Both the position numbers and the translations under genes were made by a program. This document shows, one piece after another, positions 15,304 to 23,832 of a DNA stretch of 26,354 nucleotides. The stretch lies in the IMG/VR virus record IMGVR_UViG_3300042458_000963, positions 1-26,354 of that record; one strand, given 5' to 3'. The first letter of the stretch is position 1, and each line of letters starts with the position of its first letter. The DNA comes from a virus. The notes beneath the pieces are model-generated. The model was not told the origin of the DNA. It ran no database searches and was given only the letters and a program-made list of their open reading frames with translations.

Positions 15304-16296
15304 TTATGGTCTTGAATCTGGGTTATATTGATGTTTGTTAGCTTTATACCACTCAATAGTTTCTTTTAGGGCTTCTGTTAAATTTCTTTTTGGTTTCCAC
15401 CCTAAATCATTAATCTTTTTAGAAGACAATAATCTGATAGGAATCATTGGTGCTTTATTATTGACATATTCAATTGGATTTGTATTGTTATCCAATTCTT
15501 TAATCGTTGCAAGTGTTTCGTTTACTGTAAATCCCTCACCATAACATACATTAAAGATATCGTATGTATCATTGTTTTCTGCTACAAATATAAAACCATC
15601 TGCCATATCTTCAACGTGTAGTAAATCTCTTACTTCAGTACCATCACCCCAAACTGGAATAGGATTCAATCCATCTGCTACCTTACGGATGTTTGCAGGA
15701 GTAACGTGGCACTTTTCAAAATCAAACTTATCATTAGGTCCAAATGCGTTTGAAGGTCTAACAATCAAACATTGCATTGGTTCATGAATCTGATTTGAAA
15801 AGAAATCACATAACATTTCACCATATCTTTTCATACCACCAACTGCTTTATAAACAGGTAACATTGGTGTTGCATGAACATTAATATCTTCAGTACAAAA
15901 TTCAGTACCCATATCTGGATAAGTTGTATTTGATGATATAAATAAGAATTTACGAACTTTGTTTTTCCAACTTTGTTCCATTAAATTCACATTCATCTCT
16001 ACATTTGGAGTAACGTGCAATAGTGGATTGAATTTAGTATCTAATGCATTTGAAGTATTTGCTGCACAATGAAATACCACATCCACATCTTTACTAATCA
16101 ATTCACAAAACTCTGCATTTTGCAAATCTCCTTTAATGTGTTCTACTTCTGATGTTCCTTCAAAATCATTTCTCAAATCTCTGCTAAATGATGTTGACCG
16201 AAGGTTTCTATAACCCTTTGCATGTAATAACCTTAATAAATGTGAACCTATAAATCCACTTGCTCCTGTAACTAAAATTTTGTCTGTTTTTTTCAT
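15304..16296 (-). CDS. NAD(P)-dependent epimerase/dehydratase (extended SDR), atypical catalytic Tyr
   Basis: The product has 330 residues, full length for an extended SDR. The Rossmann motif GASGFIG lies at 11-17, CAAN at 77-80, LFISSNTTYP at 118-127 and RPSNAFGPND after the active site, and the overall look is that of GDP-fucose-synthase-like or UDP-sugar epimerases. The catalytic YxxxK is not normal. The lysine in GGMKRYGE is K156, but four residues before it is V152; the nearest Tyr is Y149, seven before. It may use another acid/base or bind without full catalysis. Its base composition is richer in G+C than the glycosyltransferase genes (24 and 26 of 60 in samples at 15601 and 15661). It lies 1 base upstream of the E1-beta-like start. 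Confidence 0.85.
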   Translation of the reverse strand: MKKTDKILVTGASGFIGSHLLRLLHAKGYRNLRSTSFSRDLRNDFEGTSEVEHIKGDLQNAEFCELISKDVDVVFHCAANTSNALDTKFNPLLHVTPNVEMNVNLMEQSWKNKVRKFLFISSNTTYPDMGTEFCTEDINVHATPMLPVYKAVGGMKRYGEMLCDFFSNQIHEPMQCLIVRPSNAFGPNDKFDFEKCHVTPANIRKVADGLNPIPVWGDGTEVRDLLHVEDMADGFIFVAENNDTYDIFNVCYGEGFTVNETLATIKELDNNTNPIEYVNNKAPMIPIRLLSSKKINDLGWKPKRNLTEALKETIEWYKANKHQYNPDSRP

Positions 16297-16305
16297 AACT
16301 TATTT

Positions 16306-17391
16306 TTATTTAAATATATCCCATTTCAAAACTACATCATTTACGAATTTTCTAGCTAAAATGGATGATGTATGCCCATACCAGCTTCTGTTTAAGTATT
16401 TTCGTTGGTCCGCTTCATCCAATCCATTTAATTCCCTCCATAATACTTTGGGTAAATTATAATTTCCATCGGATAAATCTTCATTAAAATTTCTAATTGA
16501 CCATTCAATTATACCTCCCTTTTTATGTTTATTTTCTTCTTCAAAGAACCAAAAATATTTATCAAAATCCAATCTATCAGCATATATTTTAACGTATGGA
16601 TTTTCATCTGCCAATGATGTATCATTCCAAGTGTTACATATAATTTTTTCTTTTATAATACAATCGTATGTATCTGAATTTATACGCTTCCGTTCTTCAT
16701 TGTAAGATGGTGGTGTTTTACTTTCATCTAAATAACTTTTTGAAAAATTATTATTCATTTGAAATGATTTTATTTTAGTTACACCTACTGATTCTAAATA
16801 CGAAAATAATCCAATTATAGAATCAAACCAGTCGATATATCGTTCTTCTTTTGATAATACTTTACTCGCATAAGTTAATGCAAACTCATCCATTTTATCA
16901 GGATTAAAAGTTTCATTATAATATCCACCTGTTAAATAAAAATATCCATGTTGGTATGCATTTTTTTTAGAATCCCATTGAATAAAATCATTAGTATGTG
17001 GAGGTGAGTCGTTTTTTTCTATGAAATTTTTTAAACAATTATTATTTTTATCATAAATTTTAGGAGAAATAAACCAAGATGTACGGGTTAAAGATGTCCA
17101 TTGTGGTATTACAATAATATTTTCAGGCTTTACTCCTTTATTAAAAATTAAATCGTTTACTTTATAAAATATAGACCTGCAAATAGTTTTGTTATCATTT
17201 GTAATTGCACCATAATTATGAAATTCATAATCATTTTTAGGTAAAATTCTCCACAACCAATGAAACCATGTATAATGGTCTTTATCATCCTCTTTCCATC
17301 TATCTTCCGATTTATTATACGGGTCGATATTTGGTCTAAAATTGGAGGTAAATGAACACCCACTACCTACTATATGAATTTTATTTTCCAT
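16306..17391 (-). CDS. SGNH-hydrolase-like protein with GCSFT motif (paralogue 2)
   Basis: The product has 361 residues, homologous by eye to the protein at 11597-12694. MENKIHIVGSGCSFTSNFRP puts GCSFT at 11-15, with S13 the candidate nucleophile. It shares YTWFHWLWRILP (compare a W-WPHF block), NYGAITNDNKTI, VIPQWTSLTRTSW, QHGYFYLTGGYY, KIKSFQMNNNFSK, YFWFFEEENKHKKGGIIEWSIRNF and a final GHTSSILARKFV. Activity is probably an esterase or O-acyl transferase on sugar, inferred only from the fold family and surroundings. It sits between two SDR genes, with a 35-base spacer to the upstream gene, one of the longer gaps in the run, where I see no recognisable signal. Confidence 0.6.
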   Translation of the reverse strand: MENKIHIVGSGCSFTSNFRPNIDPYNKSEDRWKEDDKDHYTWFHWLWRILPKNDYEFHNYGAITNDNKTICRSIFYKVNDLIFNKGVKPENIIVIPQWTSLTRTSWFISPKIYDKNNNCLKNFIEKNDSPPHTNDFIQWDSKKNAYQHGYFYLTGGYYNETFNPDKMDEFALTYASKVLSKEERYIDWFDSIIGLFSYLESVGVTKIKSFQMNNNFSKSYLDESKTPPSYNEERKRINSDTYDCIIKEKIICNTWNDTSLADENPYVKIYADRLDFDKYFWFFEEENKHKKGGIIEWSIRNFNEDLSDGNYNLPKVLWRELNGLDEADQRKYLNRSWYGHTSSILARKFVNDVVLKWDIFK

Positions 17392-17426
17392 AATGAAATA
17401 TACGAATAATTTTTAAAAAAAACAAA

Positions 17427-18425
17427 TTACAATCTACTTTTGTATTCTAAAATTGATTTTTTTAATCCCTCTTTCAATGTAGTTTGTGGTAAGATTCCGT
17501 ATTGTTTTTGTTTTTTAGAACCTAAACATCTAATAGGGTCTCCGTTTGTTTTTGTAGAATCCCAAACTATGTTTTTAGTTTTACCTGTAATTTCAGTATA
17601 ACATTCGACAATGGTTTCAATTGTATCTTTAATCGATACTGCTTCTGCACATCCAAAGTTGATAATATCTCTAACTTCTTTTTTAACCACATCAATCGAT
17701 GCCTGTGCTACATCATCCCCAAATACAAAATCTCTTTTGGATGAACCATCACCCCAACAAACCATATCATCTCCCTCTACATTGAATAACTTCCAAATGT
17801 TAGAAGAGATTACAGTTGCATCTTGTGCAAAGTTATCGTTTGTTCCATAGATGTTAGAAGGTCTAATTACTGTCCAATTATTCCAACCATACTGAACTCT
17901 TAATGAATCCAATGTAAGTTCTCCCATTCTCTTTGTCCAACCCGGATGCCAATCTAAACGAGATGGAGTTGATGCCCAAGTTTCTTCCTGGTTCCAAGTA
18001 TCTTCTTCATTCATTACATCTGCTGGTTTATAAACCCCAACCGATGAAAGGTATACAAACCAATCAACCTTTGCATCAAATGATGCTTTAATCATATTGG
18101 TATTAAACATCAACATTGGGAATAGATAATCGGCAGGACAAGTTGATGACCTTGCTGGTGAACCCTTTACTCCCGCAATATGTAATACAATATTAATATT
18201 ATCTAACTTAAATAAATTCTCACAATGTGAAAGATACGTTAGGTCAGTTTTAACCAATTCTAATTTATCACCATATTGTCCTTTTAAAAAATTTAGATTT
18301 TCACTAAATTTTAAATCAACTGCATATACTTTTGCAGCACCTTCTTCTAAACATTTTCTAACTGTTGGTAACCCTACTAACCCGTTAGCTCCAGTTACAA
18401 TAACTTTTTTTCCTGTAAATTTCAT
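17427..18425 (-). CDS. NAD(P)-dependent SDR, GDP-fucose-synthase-like, catalytic Tyr replaced
   Basis: The product has 332 residues. The Rossmann motif GANGLVG is at 12-18, then IAGVKGSP, FVYLSSVGVY, and an RPSNIYGTNDNF segment that matches the RP(T/S)N(L/I)YGP.DNF motif of GDP-L-fucose synthase. It keeps WTKRMGEL with K165, but the Tyr four residues earlier (normally YxxxK) is P161, preceded by H160 in DWHPGWTK. So the protein keeps the cofactor fold and lysine but not the usual catalytic base. It could epimerise or reduce using another residue, or be a partner of a neighbouring SDR. Its start overlaps the stop of the glycosyltransferase at 18425-19774 by one base (TAATG). Base composition is less AT-rich than the flanking transferase genes. 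Confidence 0.85.
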   Translation of the reverse strand: MKFTGKKVIVTGANGLVGLPTVRKCLEEGAAKVYAVDLKFSENLNFLKGQYGDKLELVKTDLTYLSHCENLFKLDNINIVLHIAGVKGSPARSSTCPADYLFPMLMFNTNMIKASFDAKVDWFVYLSSVGVYKPADVMNEEDTWNQEETWASTPSRLDWHPGWTKRMGELTLDSLRVQYGWNNWTVIRPSNIYGTNDNFAQDATVISSNIWKLFNVEGDDMVCWGDGSSKRDFVFGDDVAQASIDVVKKEVRDIINFGCAEAVSIKDTIETIVECYTEITGKTKNIVWDSTKTNGDPIRCLGSKKQKQYGILPQTTLKEGLKKSILEYKSRL

Positions 18426-19774
18426 TATATGTGTTTTTTTAAATTTTCTATAAACATTGGTTTTTGTGCAAATTTTAATGCGAAGTTTCTATTATATTCC
18501 AAAATTGGCGTTAATATTGATATATACCAATTATGTATTTCTTCCAACGGTATTTCTGATAATCTTTTTATTTCTTTACAAATCAACTCAAATCGTTTTG
18601 CATCATCATATTCATTATCATAACTTTCATCTATAAACCCATCAAAGGTTTTGAAACCCAACTCTTTTATATATTTTAAATATTCAGGTGCACCTACTAA
18701 AATAAATGGTTGTAAAACTACCATTGGATTTATTATTTTTTCTGTTGGGAAAATATCATTTTTAAAATTAGTTTCGGTTACTATGTGTATATATGAATCT
18801 GTATATATTTCTTTTTTGTATGCACGAAGCACTTCAAATGACTCTTTTTCAGATTCACTCAAACACATTGTATCCATTTCAATTGGTAATTTATTTATAA
18901 AAGAAGAAATTGAAGTTCTTAATTTATTTCTTAAATCATACTGCAATCCATCAATTAATTGAATTCTATCATCATGTTTTAAAAGAAAAGATGCGTATGT
19001 TTTATCCCATAAATTTTCTGCTTCAAAAAAACATCCTAATGTAAATCTGTGTGGTTTGTTAGAATTTCTATTTGGACAAACAAAATATTTATTTCTTTTA
19101 ACACTAACATCGGATAGAGTTAACCATTCGGTTTTATATCCTAATGTATGATTTGGTTGAGCTTTTAAATCATCCAATTTTTTACAACTTGATATTAACA
19201 AATTATTTTCGAAATAAAAAGTAAACCCCATATTTTTAATATCAGGATGTAATTCAAATAAATTAGAGGTTCCTCCAAAAAATATAAAATTTGATTCATT
19301 TAACCCTATATATTTTATTTCTTCGGATAATTTTTTTAAAAAATTAAAATCAGAAAAGGGTTCATGTGATATATTGATAACAAAAACTAATTTATTTATT
19401 TTCGCCAATTCTATTGCATATTTCGATACAACATTTTTAAAATTAACCCGATATTTAAGACCATCTGAATCGTAGACCGTATCATCTGCCAAAAAGTTAT
19501 GATTACCATATATTTCTATTGGATAAAACAAAATATCTCCATTATAATTTTTAGTATCTAACTTATCTAATATTACATATTTTCCACCTAATTTATTTAA
19601 TATATTTCCTCTTAATTCGGAATGGCTTGATGCAAAATTAAATTTGCTTCTAACAATAGAAAAGAAATCTTGAGAATCTATAGTATCGGCATAATCATAC
19701 AATTTAGTGTTCCATGCATTTGGATACACCATTTTTCTTTTAAAATCATACCTATCGTATGCCAATGTTATCAT
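18425..19774 (-). CDS. Putative glycosyltransferase, family A (paralogue 3)
   Basis: The product has 449 residues and follows the same C-terminal plan as the 481-residue protein. It has CPNRNSNKPHRFTLGCFF around 230, IHIVTETNFKND around 330, FPTEKIINPMVVLQPFILVG around 345, and GFKTFDGFIDESYDNEYDD. The HR block differs in detail (PHRF), but the IVTET, TEKI and DESYD segments align without gaps to paralogue 1. A sugar transferase is inferred, with unknown donor. The N-terminal 200 residues contain short strands (LVFVINIS, FIFFGG) typical of a Rossmann-like domain. The stop overlaps the next start by one base, so it is coupled to the SDR at 17427. A 15-base gap separates it from the COG5610-like gene. 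Confidence 0.65.
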   Translation of the reverse strand: MITLAYDRYDFKRKMVYPNAWNTKLYDYADTIDSQDFFSIVRSKFNFASSHSELRGNILNKLGGKYVILDKLDTKNYNGDILFYPIEIYGNHNFLADDTVYDSDGLKYRVNFKNVVSKYAIELAKINKLVFVINISHEPFSDFNFLKKLSEEIKYIGLNESNFIFFGGTSNLFELHPDIKNMGFTFYFENNLLISSCKKLDDLKAQPNHTLGYKTEWLTLSDVSVKRNKYFVCPNRNSNKPHRFTLGCFFEAENLWDKTYASFLLKHDDRIQLIDGLQYDLRNKLRTSISSFINKLPIEMDTMCLSESEKESFEVLRAYKKEIYTDSYIHIVTETNFKNDIFPTEKIINPMVVLQPFILVGAPEYLKYIKELGFKTFDGFIDESYDNEYDDAKRFELICKEIKRLSEIPLEEIHNWYISILTPILEYNRNFALKFAQKPMFIENLKKHI

Positions 19775-19789
19775 ATATTATTGTAATAT

Positions 19790-20788
19790 TTAATTTCTAT
19801 ATATTTTTTTAATATTATTTCGTACATAATAGTTATCATGATAAAAACTATTAAACAATCCTTCATTTTGTATACCACTTTTCATACACATTAAATCAAA
19901 AAGATTATCTGAAAAATGTTGCAGTATTTCGGATTCTTCAATTTCAAATGATAACATATCAATTACAAATTGTTTTATACCATTTACTATTTTTACTTTA
20001 TCATTGAAATGTTCTTGGTTTTCACTATTATCTTCATTTATAAATTGACCATCAATTATATCTATATAAGTTCCAACTTTATCGGTGAATACTGATTCAA
20101 AAAAAATAATATTATTTTTAAAATAACATTTTTCAAAATCATAAAAACCTTTTGTATTTTTTAAATCAATGTTTCCTTTGTAGGTCATATACCTACCTTT
20201 TAAATCTAAATTAAATGTTTTTTGTAAATAATATTGAGTACTTCCTTGATATCCACTATCAATCATATATAGATTTTTACAATTTCCAATTGTAGCATCA
20301 ATATATTTTTTATATTCATTTCTTAATACCTGCGATTTTCCTAATATATCGGAAATACATTGATTTAAGTTTGGTAATCTTTGTAATGTATCAATTTTAA
20401 TATGATTTTCTATAAAATTATTTAAGCCAAATCTGTGTTTAAGCAATTCAGAAAGAGTACCTTCATATCGGTGAAGATTGAATGATTCGTATACATCTTC
20501 TTCGGAAACATACGAAGATAATGATGCTAACTTTCTTGATGTTTTAAAATATACTGAATTTGGTAGATGATATTTCTCTTTAAATAATTGATATATTTCA
20601 TTAAGAAAATATCCTTCTCGTGAATTAAATAGGATTAAATCACCATCCTTTACTTCATCTTTTAACCAAAAAAGGTAATTAAAGACAAGTGGGCCGAAGA
20701 AAATATATCCAAGTTCTTCCAATGATTTTGGATTTCCAAAATCTTTATCCTTCAATAAATAATTTGAAATATCTCTTATTGTTCTCAT
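19790..20788 (-). CDS. COG5610-like HAD-related protein of surface-glycan clusters
   Basis: The product has 332 residues. FGPLVFNYLFWLKDEV (31-46) is followed by LILFNSREGYFLNEIYQLF, with SREGY at 56-60, and later YMIDSGYQGSTQYYL around 173-187. These are the two signature blocks I associate with predicted HAD-superfamily hydrolases of COG5610: an L-x-REG or RDG block and a D-x-GxxGxxQ block. Members lie in capsule and O-antigen clusters, but I know of no firmly assigned reaction. A catalytic first Asp typical of HAD phosphatases is not obvious. The start at 20788 shares its A with the stop of the PNKP-like HAD gene (TAATG), so the two are likely co-translated. Predicted cytosolic, with no signal peptide. 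Confidence 0.6.
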   Translation of the reverse strand: MRTIRDISNYLLKDKDFGNPKSLEELGYIFFGPLVFNYLFWLKDEVKDGDLILFNSREGYFLNEIYQLFKEKYHLPNSVYFKTSRKLASLSSYVSEEDVYESFNLHRYEGTLSELLKHRFGLNNFIENHIKIDTLQRLPNLNQCISDILGKSQVLRNEYKKYIDATIGNCKNLYMIDSGYQGSTQYYLQKTFNLDLKGRYMTYKGNIDLKNTKGFYDFEKCYFKNNIIFFESVFTDKVGTYIDIIDGQFINEDNSENQEHFNDKVKIVNGIKQFVIDMLSFEIEESEILQHFSDNLFDLMCMKSGIQNEGLFNSFYHDNYYVRNNIKKIYRN

Positions 20789-21219
20789 TATAAGTAAACT
20801 TTAAATGAAGGTATGCCAAGTGAAATCCACAAATCAATTATTTCTTGTTTATCATCAAAAGCACAAAATACTTCATCATCAATAAAATCAACATACATAT
20901 TTCTTTTTAATTCCACATCCTTAATGTAATGATTTTCTTCACTTCGCATGTGTAATCTATCGTAGAAAATAGTATAATTCTCTAACCAATCTTTAGTAGA
21001 TTCTTCTATTGAGTCTGGTCTACTAGTTAGTAATACGATTTCATATTTATCAAACAAACGATTTACAATATCAATCATTGGATAGTTTGGTTCATCTGAC
21101 ATTACATTTTTATAATCATATAAAATATCCCAATCTACACTATCATCAAGTTTAGTTGCAAGTTGATATCTCTTTTTATTTATTGCAAGAGTATTATCTA
21201 TATCAACTATTACAATCAT
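20788..21219 (-). CDS. HAD phosphatase, PNKP 3'-phosphatase-like
   Basis: The product has 143 residues, about the size of the phosphatase domain of T4 polynucleotide kinase. HAD motif I is VDIDNTLA with D6 and D8, motif II is LLTSRPD (T65-S66-R67) followed by a DWLENY helix, RLHMRSE matches the L-x-MR block, K105 fits motif III, and FDDKQEIIDLW (121-131) is motif IV. This is the order seen in the PNKP phosphatase family. Substrate could be a nucleic-acid 3'-phosphate (RNA repair) or a sugar phosphate; the glycan neighbourhood leans to the second. The kinase half is absent. The start overlaps the radical SAM stop (ATGA) and the stop overlaps the COG5610-like start. Confidence 0.8.
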   Translation of the reverse strand: MIVIVDIDNTLAINKKRYQLATKLDDSVDWDILYDYKNVMSDEPNYPMIDIVNRLFDKYEIVLLTSRPDSIEESTKDWLENYTIFYDRLHMRSEENHYIKDVELKRNMYVDFIDDEVFCAFDDKQEIIDLWISLGIPSFKVYL

Positions 21220-22415
21220 TTTCGTAAACCTTGTTCTTTATAACTTACAGGTACTTTGATTCCTGTATTACACCCATTACAATTATCACAAAATGTAATG
21301 TATCCAAGTTCGGTAAAGCCCAAATCAAACTTAATCAAATCTTCGGATGAAACATCGGATAGATTTACATAGTCATTATCGTTTAATGGAAATAATTTTG
21401 TAAGTACTGCAGATGTATTTAAATGACAATAGTAAAACTTACCATCGTTTAATCCTCTAAATGGAGCAGTACATGAATCAAAATGGTCAATGAGTTCCTC
21501 TTCACTCATATTATTTTTGATTCTTAAATCTCCAAAATCATACCACTCAATATTATTTCTAACATAGTGATTGATATTATTCTCTTGGTAAGTTCCTAAA
21601 ACTCTATCAACTTTACTTTTTAGTTTTTCTAATTTGTTTGAGTAATTACTTACACTTAAAATAACATTGTTGTTTTTTAATATTTCTAGTATTTCTTCTT
21701 TAGGTAGAACGGTGCCATTAGTTGTTATTATAAACTTATCAATTTTATCTGAATACTTTTCTAAAATATATTCAATAATATCTTTAATGTTTGGATGTAG
21801 AAATGGTTCACCCCCAACTAAATGGAAAATACTTACATAATCAACAAGATTAAAATATGAATCAATATCACTTAAAATGATTTGAATATCTCTATGTTTT
21901 GGTAGTTCGTAATGAGGTATAAACATATTACAAAACGAACATGCTAAATTACATTTTTCAGTTACCAAAACATCGGTTTGAAATATATGAACTTTTTGTT
22001 TTAAAACGAATGGCCAAATAGATGCTATATTTTTATACCAAGTATATTTTATACCTCTCTTATCAAGATAATCTTTATAGTATTGTTTATATTCATCTGA
22101 TGTAATGATAACATTATCTCCATTAGATTCAAAATTATCAATATGAATTAACTTTAAATTTTCTCGTGTATTAGTTAAATTTTTAGATTGGTGATAAAAT
22201 GAACTAATTTCATTTACATTCAATACATTTGATTCATCTTTAACATCGTGGTCAACTATACATTTAATCTTTAGAACATCATTACCCAATAGATAATCTA
22301 CACTCCTAATAAATTGGACACACTCTTTACTGGCACCAAATAGTACATATTCTTTTTCAATATCCCATTCAGATATGAATTTATTAAAGTTGTGTAGATT
22401 TGGGTTGTATTTCAT
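21216..22415 (-). CDS. Radical SAM protein with N-terminal Rossmann-like region
   Basis: The product has 399 residues. The radical SAM cluster motif is KCNLACSFC, with C155, C159 and C162 (CX3CX2C) binding the 4Fe-4S cluster that cleaves S-adenosylmethionine. HLVGGEPFLHP (the GGEP block) and KFIITTNGT follow as in SPASM/twitch-type members. A C-terminal cysteine group (SCTAPFRG, YYCHL, CDNCNGC) may hold a second cluster. The first 140 residues, with EYVLFGASKECVQFI, look like a nucleotide-binding Rossmann-type domain, an unusual fusion. Small-molecule or sugar modification is likely, but the substrate is unknown. It is coupled by ATGA to the PNKP-like gene and comes 4 bases after the E1-alpha-like stop. 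Confidence 0.85.
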   Translation of the reverse strand: MKYNPNLHNFNKFISEWDIEKEYVLFGASKECVQFIRSVDYLLGNDVLKIKCIVDHDVKDESNVLNVNEISSFYHQSKNLTNTRENLKLIHIDNFESNGDNVIITSDEYKQYYKDYLDKRGIKYTWYKNIASIWPFVLKQKVHIFQTDVLVTEKCNLACSFCNMFIPHYELPKHRDIQIILSDIDSYFNLVDYVSIFHLVGGEPFLHPNIKDIIEYILEKYSDKIDKFIITTNGTVLPKEEILEILKNNNVILSVSNYSNKLEKLKSKVDRVLGTYQENNINHYVRNNIEWYDFGDLRIKNNMSEEELIDHFDSCTAPFRGLNDGKFYYCHLNTSAVLTKLFPLNDNDYVNLSDVSSEDLIKFDLGFTELGYITFCDNCNGCNTGIKVPVSYKEQGLRK

Positions 22416-22419
22416 ATTA

Positions 22420-23055
22420 TTAAAATACTATCCATTTTCCAGTTCCATAGTGAGGATATTTTGATTCGTATGTATAATGTATTACATCGGATGGTATATT
22501 TCTTTTAACATTCCAAGTTGCTTCGGTTGGGGTGTAAGTAGATACTCCATTATCTTCTACAACAAATACAATCGGTAAATCAAAATTTCTAGCATATTTA
22601 TGAACTTCATAAAATAACCCACTTTCAAAACTCATATCACCAATAAAACACCAAACTTTTTCATCACTACCTTTGGCTTTAATTCCCATTGCTACACCCA
22701 ATGCGATAGATAGAGTTCCACCTACAATAGCAGATGCATAAAATTTTTCATCTATATTACATAGGGTAATTGATTTACCATTGAGAATTTCATCTTCAAT
22801 CCATTTTGGAGAAATACCATGTAAAAGTGCATGATAATGAGACCTCCAAGTTGAAAACACCCAATCATTTGCTGATATTTTTTTGAATATCTCTATGAGT
22901 TGTTCTTCATTTCCATTTGATAGATGAATCGGTCCTCTAATTTTACCCTCTTCCCAATGAGATACAATTAAATTTTCAAAATCAATCAAATCTTGAGGTG
23001 TAAATGTGGTGTCTACCTCATTTAAACTTTTATATTTTTCTAAATTCTGTATCAT
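22420..23055 (-). CDS. Thiamine-diphosphate enzyme, diphosphate-binding half (E1-alpha-like)
   Basis: The product has 211 residues and resembles E1-alpha of 2-oxoacid dehydrogenases. RSHYHALLHG (71-80) matches the RSHGH-type block. SAIVGGTLSIALGVAMG (108-124) matches the glycine-rich AIVGAGIPIAxGxA block. FIGDMSFESG (G139-D140), followed about 28 residues later by EDNGVS (N169), is the GDG-x-N motif that binds TPP and magnesium; here the second G is M. The usual E1-alpha is 320-370 residues; this one ends soon after the TPP motif, with ESKYPHYGTGKW. Its PYR partner is probably the protein at 14772-15302. No E2 or E3 genes are seen, so the pair is not an ordinary dehydrogenase complex. Its start overlaps the previous stop (ATGA). 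Confidence 0.8.
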   Translation of the reverse strand: MIQNLEKYKSLNEVDTTFTPQDLIDFENLIVSHWEEGKIRGPIHLSNGNEEQLIEIFKKISANDWVFSTWRSHYHALLHGISPKWIEDEILNGKSITLCNIDEKFYASAIVGGTLSIALGVAMGIKAKGSDEKVWCFIGDMSFESGLFYEVHKYARNFDLPIVFVVEDNGVSTYTPTEATWNVKRNIPSDVIHYTYESKYPHYGTGKWIVF

Positions 23056-23831
23056 AATTTGTCTTTTAAGTATTCTGCTATTTTATTTCCAATTAATCTA
23101 TGTCCCTCTAGTGATTTATGTGTATCATTTGATTTTTTAAATACATCTCTTATTAATAATTTATTATCACAAATATATCTACCCATAGATTTATTTTCAT
23201 ATAATATTATATTTTTATATTTTTTTAAGTAAGTAATATTATCAATATCTAATTTTTCAGGAATAGTGTTAAATGATAAATCAACCCAAGGAGCCCAAAA
23301 CAATTTTATATTTTTTTCTTTAAAATAAGAATTATATAATTCCATATTATTTAAGAATTTATTAAATTCATATTCTTCATTATGACAATATTTTAAATTT
23401 AAATTATGGAGTTGATGTAATGGCATCCATTCATCCTTATTTCTATATGGCCAATCTCCTACTTCAGAAGCGTTTACACTAAAAAATTGTTGAAATGGTT
23501 CATACCAATAAAATTTTCTAGCATAAAATGATGGTTGTACTATAAAAATATCATCAGATTTAGTTGTTGATTCGTTTACTACTTCAAACAATTTTTTTAA
23601 AATTGCTTCATTTGAATTGGCCCCAATTGCATAATTTTTAGTTTCTACATTTAAAATATTACCAACTATTGCAGAGTATCTATTGGATTCTTTATACATC
23701 CTAATTTCTTCAGCTTGCTCTGAAATATTATCACTTATATTATAATTTTTACCTGTAATAAAATTGTAATAATCAAAATTATCCAATCCTCCACCTTCGG
23801 TAAAACTACAACCAAAAAAATGTATTGTCAT
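23052..23831 (-). CDS. SGNH-hydrolase-like protein with GCSFT motif (paralogue 3, short)
   Basis: The start is ATG at 23831 (259 residues), 1 base after the stop of the RmlC-like gene at 23833; a longer reading to 23897 would sit inside that gene. MTIHFFGCSFTEGG puts GCSFT at 7-11, with S9 as nucleophile. NYAIGANSNEAIL resembles block II (G...N), FIVQPSFYARKFYW comes next, and SNDTHKSLEGHRLIGNKIAEYL near the end resembles block V (DxxH), so here the full SGNH set can be traced. Probable O-acyl esterase or acyltransferase on glycan (inference). It is shorter than the two other GCSFT proteins and only distantly like them. Its DNA is extremely AT-rich (8 G+C in 23161-23220). Confidence 0.65.
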   Translation of the reverse strand: MTIHFFGCSFTEGGGLDNFDYYNFITGKNYNISDNISEQAEEIRMYKESNRYSAIVGNILNVETKNYAIGANSNEAILKKLFEVVNESTTKSDDIFIVQPSFYARKFYWYEPFQQFFSVNASEVGDWPYRNKDEWMPLHQLHNLNLKYCHNEEYEFNKFLNNMELYNSYFKEKNIKLFWAPWVDLSFNTIPEKLDIDNITYLKKYKNIILYENKSMGRYICDNKLLIRDVFKKSNDTHKSLEGHRLIGNKIAEYLKDKL

Positions 23832-23832
23832 A

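Noticed and set aside
17157-17363. 68-residue minus-strand frame within the SGNH-like gene
   Set aside because: It is an alternative-frame shadow of the GCSFT protein at 16306-17391.
14772-23055. One ancestral TPP gene broken by a frameshift
   Set aside because: The halves are 7 kb apart, each with its own ATG, domain boundary and coupled junction, so this is two genes rather than a broken one.
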